Below are positions 8,379 to 16,168 of a stretch of DNA of 64,000 nt, in pieces; within the stretch, counting starts at the first letter, position 1; each line of letters starts with the position of its first letter. The stretch is from Pseudomonas sp. BGI-2 (GTDB taxonomy: Bacteria; Pseudomonadota; Gammaproteobacteria; Pseudomonadales; Pseudomonadaceae). The notes beneath the pieces are model-generated. The model was given only the letters and a program-made list of their open reading frames with translations, was not told the DNA's origin and did no database searches. Location: NCBI RefSeq assembly GCF_004310295.1, contig NZ_SISB01000032.1, positions 1 through 64,000 of the forward strand, given 5' to 3'. A program made the translations under genes and the position numbers.

Positions 8379-9251
8379 ATGAGTCAGGAAACGCCGTACA
8401 TCTTCGACGCCACGACTGCCGATTTCGAGCAGTCGGTGATCGAGAACTCATTCCACAAACCCGTGCTGGTGGATTTCTGGGCCGAATGGTGTGCGCCGTG
8501 CAAGGCGTTGATGCCGATGCTGCAAACCATCGCCGAGAGCTATCAGGGCGAGTTGCTGCTGGCCAAGGTCAACTGCGACGCCGAGCCGGACATCGTTTCG
8601 CGCTTCGGCATTCGCAGCCTGCCGACCGTGGTGCTGTTCAAGGACGGTCAGCCGGTGGACGGTTTTGCCGGTGCGCAACCGGAATCTGCCGTGCGCGCGA
8701 TGCTTGAGCCTCACGTTCAAATGCCGCCGCCGGCCGCTGCCGACCCGTTTGAGCAAGCTCAGGCGCTGTTTGATGACAATCGCTTTGCCGACGCCGAAGC
8801 CGCGCTCAAAGTGCTGCTGGGCGAAGACAACACCAACGCCGGCGCATTGATTCTCTACGCCCGCTGCCTCACCGAGCGTGGCGAGCTGGGCGAAGCGCAA
8901 ACCGTGCTCGACGCGGTCAAGAGCGATGAACACAAGGCCGCCCTGGCCGGCGCCAAGGCGCAGATCCAGTTTCTCGGCCAGGCCAAGGATTTGCCGGATG
9001 CGGCAGACCTGAAAGCGCGCCTGGCGAAAAATCCGCAGGACGATGAGGCGGTTTATCAATTGGCGATCCAGCAATTGGCGCGTCAGCAGTACGATGCGGC
9101 GCTGGATGCGTTGCTCAAGCTGTTCGTGCGCAATCGCAGCTACAGCGAAGGTTTGCCGCACAAGACCTTGCTGCAGGTGTTCGAACTGCTGGGCAACGAT
9201 CACCCGCTGGTGACCACGTACCGCCGCAAGTTGTTTGCTGCGTTGTATTAA
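8379..9251 (+). CDS. cnoX: Thioredoxin-TPR chaperedoxin CnoX (YbbN)
   Basis: A 290-residue protein with an N-terminal thioredoxin fold (residues about 10-115) followed by TPR-like helices (about 125-290). The active site reads WAEWCAPCKAL, a full CxxC. E. coli YbbN has only the second cysteine, so this protein could be redox-active as well as a holdase that hands substrates to GroEL. The cis-proline segment GIRSLPTVVLF is present. It corresponds to PA4061 in position. Confidence 0.92.
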   Translation: MSQETPYIFDATTADFEQSVIENSFHKPVLVDFWAEWCAPCKALMPMLQTIAESYQGELLLAKVNCDAEPDIVSRFGIRSLPTVVLFKDGQPVDGFAGAQPESAVRAMLEPHVQMPPPAAADPFEQAQALFDDNRFADAEAALKVLLGEDNTNAGALILYARCLTERGELGEAQTVLDAVKSDEHKAALAGAKAQIQFLGQAKDLPDAADLKARLAKNPQDDEAVYQLAIQQLARQQYDAALDALLKLFVRNRSYSEGLPHKTLLQVFELLGNDHPLVTTYRRKLFAALY

Positions 9252-9260
9252 CCCGCCCCG

Positions 9261-9325
9261 TAGGAGCACGGCTTGCCGGCGATGGCGTCCTGGAGATCGC
9301 CATCGCGAGCAAGCTCAGCTCCTAC
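9261..9325. repeat. Degenerate REP pair
   Basis: taggagcacggcttgccggc at 9261 and the inverted cgagcaagctcagctcctac ending near 9325 form an imperfect REP pair. Its right arm overlaps the last codons and the stop of the minus-strand gene at 9315-9668. Confidence 0.75.
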
Positions 9326-9668
9326 CTGGCTCTTGCCAGCTATAAAGCGGCGTATCCCCGCCGCTCGTCACTTTCACATCAGAGCAATGGCGCAAACGCA
9401 CCAGCAAGCGTTTGCCTGACGCCGCGCTGCCGGTCAATCCTTCCAACTGATCCAGCAAATCCGGGCCGCTCAATTGTCCGGCCTTGCGCAGCAAATCCTT
9501 GGCGATCTGCCACAGCGCATCATCCTGATTGACAGGTTTCGCCGGCGCTGCACTGGCTTCGGGCTTGACCACCTGTAACTGCGAACCAAGCCGCGCCCAA
9601 TCACCGTCATCCATCTCCAGCGTCAAATCCACCGGCCAGTCGCCGATGCTTCCGCGAATTCGCAACAT
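9315..9668 (-). CDS. Conserved hypothetical protein
   Basis: A 117-residue protein of unknown function, with no signal peptide or membrane helix. The start at 9668 is preceded by GCAGGAGC. The N-terminal half (MLRIRGSIGDWPVDLTLEMD) looks like a small beta sheet, followed by a Pro/Ala-rich linker and a helical C-terminal half (WQIAKDLLRKAGQLSG). It occupies the place where pseudomonads carry a small hypothetical gene between ybbN and the zinc-uptake genes. Its stop codon TGA lies inside a REP arm. Confidence 0.65.
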   Translation of the reverse strand: MLRIRGSIGDWPVDLTLEMDDGDWARLGSQLQVVKPEASAAPAKPVNQDDALWQIAKDLLRKAGQLSGPDLLDQLEGLTGSAASGKRLLVRLRHCSDVKVTSGGDTPLYSWQEPGRS

Positions 9669-9753
9669 AAGTCTGCTCCTGCACATTTCTGACGTGCATG
9701 CTCCCATGGGACTTGTGCAACGCCAAGCAGACGGTCAAACTCTCGACACTTTC

Positions 9754-9771
9754 GTTATAAGATCACATAAC
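9754..9771. promoter_or_regulatory. Putative Zur operator
   Basis: GTTATAAGATCACATAAC is an 18-base inverted repeat with 14 of 18 positions symmetric, 31 bases upstream of the zrgA-like start. The GTTAT...ATAAC half sites resemble Zur boxes. In P. aeruginosa the orthologous PA4063-PA4066 genes are known to be induced by zinc starvation, which supports this reading. Confidence 0.6.
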
Positions 9772-9802
9772 AAATTATTCATTTTATTTCCGGAGACCCG
9801 CC

Positions 9803-10372
9803 ATGCGCCGTCTGCTTCTCGCTCTGCCGTTTGCCCTGTTGCCGCTGGCCGTCGCCCACGCCGCTGATGAACATGATCATGATCATGAGCACGGCAGCCT
9901 CGGCGCCCACGAACATGGCGTCGGTCGCCTGAACGCAGCGCTGGACGGTCAGACCCTGGAGCTGGAACTGGAAAGCCCGGCGATGAACCTGGTGGGCTTC
10001 GAACACGCCGCCACCACCGACGCCGACAAAGCCAAGGTTGCCGCCGTCCGCGCACAGCTTGAAAAACCATTGGTGCTGTTCAACCTGCTGAAAGCCGCCG
10101 GTTGCGTGGTCGCGACACAGGAACTGGAAAGCCCGTTGTTCGGCGACAAGCCGGATGCCGATGATGACAAAGACGAACATCATCACGACCACAGCGAAAT
10201 CCATGCCCATTATCAATTCAGCTGCTCGGCACCCGGCGCGCTGAAGACGCTGGACCTGGCGAACATCTTCAACACCTTCCCGGCCACCCAGAAGATTCAG
10301 GTACAACTGATCAGCCCGAGCGGGCAGCAAGGGGTTGAAGTGACGGCCAAGGCTGCCGCCCTGAAATTCTGA
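9803..10372 (+). CDS. ZrgA-like periplasmic zinc-binding protein (DUF2796)
   Basis: A 189-residue exported protein: signal peptide MRRLLLALPFALLPLAVAHA, then a His/Asp-rich mature N-terminus (DEHDHDHEHGSLGAHEHG) and a second acidic/His cluster (DADDDKDEHHHDHSEIHAHY). These are obvious metal-binding tracts. The family (DUF2796) includes Vibrio ZrgA and P. aeruginosa PA4063, linked to zinc acquisition. The neighbouring ABC ATPase, permease and DUF3299 protein would form one uptake or zinc-handling system, presumably controlled by the upstream palindrome. Confidence 0.88.
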   Translation: MRRLLLALPFALLPLAVAHAADEHDHDHEHGSLGAHEHGVGRLNAALDGQTLELELESPAMNLVGFEHAATTDADKAKVAAVRAQLEKPLVLFNLLKAAGCVVATQELESPLFGDKPDADDDKDEHHHDHSEIHAHYQFSCSAPGALKTLDLANIFNTFPATQKIQVQLISPSGQQGVEVTAKAAALKF

Positions 10373-10387
10373 AACCACCACCGCCCC

Positions 10388-10494
10388 TGTAGGAGCGAGC
10401 GGTGCGGCGATCCGACTTGCCCGCGAAGAGGCCATCACATTCAACATTGATGTCGGCTGGTAAATCGCCTTCGCGGGCAAGCCTCGCTCCTACA
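10388..10494. repeat. Asymmetric REPIN inside the zinc operon
   Basis: The left arm is the expanded variant (gagcggtgcggcgatccgac inserted between tgtaggagc and ttgcccgcgaag). The right arm is canonical. It lies between the zrgA-like gene and the ABC ATPase gene. Confidence 0.92.
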
Positions 10495-10524
10495 GGGTTC
10501 ACCTATCAACCTGACCGGTTTCAC

Positions 10525-11235
10525 ATGACCCAAGCACTCATCGAACTGTCCGACCTGGGCTTCAGCTGGCCCGGTCACCCGCCGCTGCTGGACATCCCGG
10601 CGTTTCGCCTGGAACCCGGCGAAACCCTGTTCCTCAAAGGCCCCAGCGGCAGTGGCAAGACCACCCTGCTCGGCCTGCTCGGCGGGGTGCAGAAGCCCGA
10701 TCGCGGCAGCATTCACCTGCTGGGCCAGGAACTCACCGAACTCGGCGCCGGTGCGCGCGACCGCTTTCGCGTCGATCACACCGGCTACATTTTCCAGCAA
10801 TTCAACTTGCTGCCGTTTCTCTCGGTCCGCGAAAACGTCGAATTGCCCTGCCACTTCTCCAAACTTCGCGCCCAGCGTGCGAAACAGCGTCACGGCAGTG
10901 TCGACCAGGCCGCCGCCACCCTGCTCGCCCACCTGGGCCTGAAGGATGAAAGCATCCTCGGCCGCCGCGCCGATTCGCTGTCCATCGGCCAACAGCAACG
11001 GGTCGCCGCCGCGCGGGCGTTGATCGGTCAACCGGAACTGGTGATCGCAGACGAACCGACCTCGGCGCTGGATTACGACGCTCGCGAAAACTTCATCCGC
11101 CTGCTGTTTGCCGAATGCCGTGAAGCCGGATCGAGCCTGTTATTCGTCAGCCACGACCAAAGCCTCGCGCCGCTGTTCGATCGCCACCTGTCGCTGGCCG
11201 AACTTAATCGCGCCGCCACCCCGTTCGAGGTCTGA
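10525..11235 (+). CDS. MacB/LolD-type ABC transporter ATP-binding protein
   Basis: A 236-residue ATPase. The start at 10525 (MTQALIELSDLGFSWPG) is used because the longer frame begins inside the REP repeat. Walker A is GPSGSGKTTLL, the Q-loop is YIFQQFNLLPF, the signature is LSIGQQQRVAAARAL (an I for the usual G), Walker B is LVIADEPTS, and the H-loop is in LLFVSHDQS. It ends one base before the permease start. Orthologue by position: PA4064. The likely role is to power the FtsX-type permease in zinc-related transport. Confidence 0.93.
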   Translation: MTQALIELSDLGFSWPGHPPLLDIPAFRLEPGETLFLKGPSGSGKTTLLGLLGGVQKPDRGSIHLLGQELTELGAGARDRFRVDHTGYIFQQFNLLPFLSVRENVELPCHFSKLRAQRAKQRHGSVDQAAATLLAHLGLKDESILGRRADSLSIGQQQRVAAARALIGQPELVIADEPTSALDYDARENFIRLLFAECREAGSSLLFVSHDQSLAPLFDRHLSLAELNRAATPFEV

Positions 11236-11236
11236 G

Positions 11237-12502
11237 ATGTATTTGTTTCGTCTAGCCATGGCCAGCCTGGCTAATCGCCGCTTCACCGCGATCCTCACCG
11301 CATTCGCCATTGCCCTGTCGGTCTGCCTGCTGTTGGCCGTGGAACGGGTGCGCACCGAAGCCAAGGCCAGCTTCGCCAGCACCATCAGCGGCACCGACCT
11401 GATCGTCGGCGCCCGTTCCGGTTCGGTGAACCTGCTGCTGTACTCGGTGTTCCGCATCGGCAACGCCACCAACAACATTCGTTGGGACAGCTTCGAGCAT
11501 TTCGCCAACAACCCGAAAGTGAAGTGGGCGATCCCGATGTCCCTTGGCGACTCCCATCGTGGTTACCGCGTGATGGGCACCACCGAGGCGTACTTCGAGC
11601 ATTACCAGTACGGCCATCAACAACACCTGAAAATCGCCGACGGCCGCGCCTTCGCCAGCGATCCGTTCGAAGTGGTGCTCGGTGCCGAAGTAGCGGAGGC
11701 GCTGCACTACAAACTCGGAGACAAACTGGTGCTGGCTCACGGCGTGGCGGTGATCAGCCTGGTCAAGCATGATGACAAGCCGTTCACCGTGGTCGGCATT
11801 CTCAAGCGCACCGGCACCCCGGTGGACCGCACGTTGCACATCAGCCTCGGCGGCATGGAAGCGATTCACATCGACTGGCACAACGGTGTGCCGGCCCAGG
11901 GCAAAGGCCGGATCAGTGCCGATCAGGCGCGCAACATGGACCTGACGCCGCCAGCGATCACCGCGTTCATGCTCGGCCTCAACAGCAAGATTTCGACCTT
12001 CGCCGTGCAGCGTGAAATCAACGAATTCCGTGGCGAGCCGATGCTGGCGATCCTGCCCGGCGTGGCGCTGCAAGAGTTGTGGAGTTTGATGAGCACGGCG
12101 GAAAAGGCCTTGTTCGTGGTCTCGCTGTTTGTGGTGCTGACCGGTTTGATCGGCATGCTCACGGCGATCCTCACCAGCCTCAACGAGCGACGTCGCGAGA
12201 TGGCGATTCTGCGCTCGGTCGGTGCCCGACCGTGGCACATCGCAACGTTGCTGGTGCTGGAGGCGTTCGCCTTGGCGCTGTCCGGCGTGATTGCCGGGTT
12301 GGGCCTTTTGTATGTGGGTATCGCCTTGGCCCAGGGTTATGTGCAAGCCAATTACGGCTTGTATTTGCCACTCGCCTGGCCCAGTGAATATGAATGGACG
12401 CTGCTCGGTGGCATCCTGATCGCCGCGTTGCTGATGGGCAGCGTGCCGGCGTGGCGCGCGTATCGCCAATCCCTGGCCGATGGCCTGTCGATCCGACTAT
12501 GA
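11237..12502 (+). CDS. MacB/FtsX-type ABC transporter permease
   Basis: A 421-residue permease with the four-helix MacB layout: one membrane segment near the N-terminus (RFTAILTAFAIALSVCLLLA), a large periplasmic domain (about residues 45-285), then three helices including ALFVVSLFVVLTGLIGMLTA and the FtsX motif NERRREMAILRSVGA. Such permeases usually drive mechanotransmission rather than import proper. Paired with the ATPase at 10525 and the zinc-binding protein upstream; PA4065 by position. Confidence 0.92.
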   Translation: MYLFRLAMASLANRRFTAILTAFAIALSVCLLLAVERVRTEAKASFASTISGTDLIVGARSGSVNLLLYSVFRIGNATNNIRWDSFEHFANNPKVKWAIPMSLGDSHRGYRVMGTTEAYFEHYQYGHQQHLKIADGRAFASDPFEVVLGAEVAEALHYKLGDKLVLAHGVAVISLVKHDDKPFTVVGILKRTGTPVDRTLHISLGGMEAIHIDWHNGVPAQGKGRISADQARNMDLTPPAITAFMLGLNSKISTFAVQREINEFRGEPMLAILPGVALQELWSLMSTAEKALFVVSLFVVLTGLIGMLTAILTSLNERRREMAILRSVGARPWHIATLLVLEAFALALSGVIAGLGLLYVGIALAQGYVQANYGLYLPLAWPSEYEWTLLGGILIAALLMGSVPAWRAYRQSLADGLSIRL

Positions 12503-12510
12503 GGACGTTA

Positions 12511-13032
12511 ATGATGCCCCGCGCTCTGCTTGCGCTTTTGATGCTGGTTGCCCTGCCGCTGTGGGCGGCCGAGCCGAAAGAACTGACCTGGTCGGAAATG
12601 ATTCCGCCGGACGCCGCACCGGAAGTGCCAAACATGACACCGCTGCACGACCTGTCGCAGATGAGCGACGCGTTGGCCGCCGAGTCGGCGCCGGCGGCCA
12701 AGCAAGACATGCCCAATGCACCGGTGGTGAAAAGCCTCGACGGGCAGAACATCCGCTTGCCGGGTTACATCGTGCCGCTGGAAGTGAGTGAGGAAGGCCG
12801 CTCCACGGAGTTTTTGCTGGTGCCGTATTTCGGCGCCTGCATCCATGTGCCGCCACCGCCGTCGAACCAGATCGTGCATGTGAAAAGCGAAGTGGGCGTG
12901 AAGCTCGATGAGCTGTATCAGCCGTACTGGATCGAGGGGGCGTTGCAGGTGAAAGCGTCGAGCAGCGAGTTGGCGGATGCGGGGTATCAGATGGAGGCGG
13001 ACAAGATTTATGTGTATGAACTGCCGGAGTGA
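12511..13032 (+). CDS. Exported DUF3299 protein of the zinc cluster
   Basis: A 173-residue protein beginning MMPRALLALLMLVALPLWAA, a signal peptide. The family core GYIVPLEVSEEGRSTEFLLV is followed by YFGACIHVPPPPSNQIVHV, with the conserved cysteine. The start at 12511 has GAGG six bases upstream; an alternative ATG at 12499 would overlap the permease stop. Function unknown. The orthologous PA4066 is co-regulated with zinc-uptake genes, and the location after the permease supports the same here. Confidence 0.85.
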   Translation: MMPRALLALLMLVALPLWAAEPKELTWSEMIPPDAAPEVPNMTPLHDLSQMSDALAAESAPAAKQDMPNAPVVKSLDGQNIRLPGYIVPLEVSEEGRSTEFLLVPYFGACIHVPPPPSNQIVHVKSEVGVKLDELYQPYWIEGALQVKASSSELADAGYQMEADKIYVYELPE

Positions 13033-13063
13033 ATCCGGCTGTTCTGTGTTGATTGTGAGGACG

Positions 13064-13133
13064 CCTTCGCGGGCAAGCCTCGCTCCTACAGGAGATACGC
13101 AATACCTGTAGGAGCGAGGCTTGCCCGCGAAGG
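13064..13133. repeat. REPIN (tgtaggagc family)
   Basis: cttcgcgggcaagcctcgct (from 13064) and its inverted copy tgtaggagcgaggcttgccc form a canonical pair between the DUF3299 gene and oprG. Confidence 0.95.
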
Positions 13134-13176
13134 GGCCATTAGAATCACCAACAAAATCAGGCCCATTACTGTTTCA

Positions 13177-13190
13177 TTGAGCTGCATCAA
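13177..13190. promoter_or_regulatory. Putative ANR/FNR box upstream of oprG
   Basis: TTGAGCTGCATCAA matches the TTGAT-N4-ATCAA consensus at nine of ten defined positions and lies 66 bases before the oprG start. P. aeruginosa oprG is known to be ANR-activated under low oxygen, which supports this site. Confidence 0.65.
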
Positions 13191-13255
13191 AAGACCGTAT
13201 CAGACGCCTCCGTACCATTGGACATCGAACATTTTTAACGTCCTTTGGAGCCCCC

Positions 13256-13954
13256 ATGCACAAGTCCGCGCTCTGCGCTTCGCTGCTCGCCCTCGCGTTT
13301 GCAGCCCCGCTCGCCTACGCCCACGATGCCGGCGACATCATCGTTCGTGCCGGTGCAATCACCGTCAACCCGAAAGCCGACAGCTCCAGCGTCAAGGTCG
13401 ATCAAGGCCCGTTGGCCGGCGCCGATCTGGGTGGCAAGGCCACCATGAGCAGCGACACGCAACTGGGCCTGAACTTCGCCTACATGATCGACAGCCACTG
13501 GGGGATCGAGCTGCTCGCCGCCTCGCCCTTCGAACATGACGTGAAAATCAAAGGCACCGCGCTGGGCGCAGCCAACGGCAAACTCGGCACCCTCAAACAC
13601 CTGCCGCCGACCTTGAGCGTTGTGTACTACCCACTGGACGGGAAGTCCGCGTTCCAGCCGTATGTCGGCGCCGGCATCAACTACACCTGGATCTACGACG
13701 AGCACGTCGGCAGCGAAGCGCAGGCCAACGGTTTCAGCAACTTCAAGGCCAAAAACTCCTGGGGCATGGCGTTCCAGGTCGGCGCCGACTACATGCTGAC
13801 CGACAACGTGATGATCAACGCCCAGGTGCGCTACATCGACATCGATACCCGCGCGACTGTTGAGAACAACGCGGTTGCGCCGGGTACTCGGGCTAAAGTG
13901 AATGTGGATGTGGATCCGTTTATCTACATGGTTGGGCTTGGTTACAAATTCTGA
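13256..13954 (+). CDS. oprG: Outer-membrane protein OprG (OmpW family)
   Basis: A 232-residue outer-membrane beta-barrel of the OmpW family. It has a signal peptide (MHKSALCASLLALAFAAPLAYA) and the OmpW opening HDAGDIIVRAGAITVNPK, followed by alternating amphipathic strands, QPYVGAGINYTWIY and a terminal aromatic residue in MVGLGYKF, as needed for BAM insertion. OprG forms a channel for small amino acids and hydrophobic molecules. A GGAG Shine-Dalgarno precedes the ATG. It sits after the zinc cluster, as in P. aeruginosa (PA4067). Confidence 0.95.
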   Translation: MHKSALCASLLALAFAAPLAYAHDAGDIIVRAGAITVNPKADSSSVKVDQGPLAGADLGGKATMSSDTQLGLNFAYMIDSHWGIELLAASPFEHDVKIKGTALGAANGKLGTLKHLPPTLSVVYYPLDGKSAFQPYVGAGINYTWIYDEHVGSEAQANGFSNFKAKNSWGMAFQVGADYMLTDNVMINAQVRYIDIDTRATVENNAVAPGTRAKVNVDVDPFIYMVGLGYKF

Positions 13955-14002
13955 GAAGAACTTGAATGGCTTTTGTGGCGACCAAAGAAACATTACGGCC
14001 AC

Positions 14003-14032
14003 AAAAAAGGCGCCTCAAAAGGCGCCTTTTTC
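14003..14032. terminator. Bidirectional rho-independent terminator
   Basis: aaaggcgcc - tcaaaa - ggcgccttttt gives a perfect GC-rich stem with A and T tracts on both sides, between the convergent oprG and epimerase genes. Confidence 0.92.
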
Positions 14033-14047
14033 ATGACTGCATAAACC

Positions 14048-14969
<922 letters not shown>

Positions 14970-14977
<8 letters not shown>

Positions 14978-15854
14978 GGCGATAGAACCTATCCAGTAAG
15001 CCCGGGAGTGCCGCGCGCCAGGCGCGGGGCTTGATCCCGAAAGTGTGCAGAATTTTCTTGCAGGCCAGCACCGCGTGTTGCGGCTCTTCGGCGGCGTCCG
15101 GTCGCGCGGCGTGAGCCTGGGCGGTTGGCGCCTCGATGGCCAGCGGATGCAAGGCGCGTGCTTCGGTGAGGATCGCCTGACCCAAGGCCAGCGGCGTGGT
15201 CGCCTCATGCCCGGCGTAATGGTAGGTGCCCCACAGCGGCGCCGAGCAATCGAGTTGCTTGAGCACCGAGATGATCACCCGGGCGGCGTCATCAACCGGT
15301 GTCGGGTTGCCCCGGCGGTCGTCGGCCATCAGCAGCTCTTCAGGTTGTTCGGCACGACCGAGGAAACGCCCGAGGGTGCCGTCGGGGCTGTCATCCAGCA
15401 GCCAGCCGAATCGCAGCAGCACGTGTTGCGGGCAAGTGGCGCGCACGCTTTGTTCGATCCGCCACAAGGCCTGACCGCGCAGGCCCAGCGGCACCGGTTC
15501 GTCTTTTTCGCTGTAAGCGGTCGCCCGGGAGCCGTCGAACACGCGATAGCTCGACGGTTGCAGCAAAACGATGTTGTGATGCTGGCACAGTTCGGCCAGA
15601 CGCTCGACTGCCCGCTCCTGCCCGGCCAGACGCTGCTCGCTGACCGTCTCCGCCTGAAACCAGTCGAAGTAGTAGGCGAGGTTAATCAGCGCGTCCGGGC
15701 GGGTGTCGTCGAGCAGTTGCGTCAGGCTCGCGGCATCCCAGCCGTCTTGCGGTGGGCGGGGGGCGAGGAAACCGATGTCTTCCTCCGCACCGAGGCGAAT
15801 CAGCGCCTGCCCAAGGGCATTTCCGCCGCCCAGTAACATAAGGCGCATTCGCAT
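14970..15854 (-). CDS. SDR sugar-nucleotide reductase-like protein (RmlD-type fold)
   Basis: A 294-residue protein beginning MRMRLMLLGGGNALGQALIRLG, a variant nucleotide-binding motif. RmlD_sub_bind features include PDALINLAYYFDWFQAE, VLLQPSSYRVFDG and GNPTPVDDAARVI. The usual YxxxK pair is not clear, so catalysis is uncertain. It overlaps the downstream epimerase gene, so the two are probably co-translated and may act on the same sugar. PA4069 by position. Confidence 0.75.
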
Positions 15855-16168
15855 AGAGTCAGCAGGCCCAGTCTGATTGGAACGATGGCTTTATCGACAG
15901 CGCCCACGGGCGATGTCGTTGTGAGTTGCCGGAATCGTTGCATTTTGCGGGTTTAGTGCGCAACCGTCATCCGTAAAGTGTAGATCGCCGGATTTTGCGG
16001 TGCGGCTAATGGCCTCTTCGCGGGCAAGCCTCGCTCCTACAGGTGATCGCATTCCCTTGTAGGAGCGAGCGGGCGGCGATCCGACTTGCCCGCGAAGAGG
16101 CCCTCAAAATCGGCGAAGGTCTTGAGCGGTACTTGCATCTTCATCCCCCCGCCCGCATAAATTACCCC
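15855..16168. other. Intergenic region between divergent genes
   Basis: About 314 bases between the RmlD-like gene and lhr. Apart from the REPIN at 16016-16098 I see no gene or clear regulatory palindrome; promoters for both flanking genes should lie here. Confidence 0.6.
16016..16098. repeat. Asymmetric REPIN (canonical plus expanded arm)
   Basis: Canonical arm cttcgcgggcaagcctcgct from 16016. The other arm is tgtaggagcgagc followed by gggcggcgatccgac and then ttgcccgcgaag, the expanded REP variant. Confidence 0.92.
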
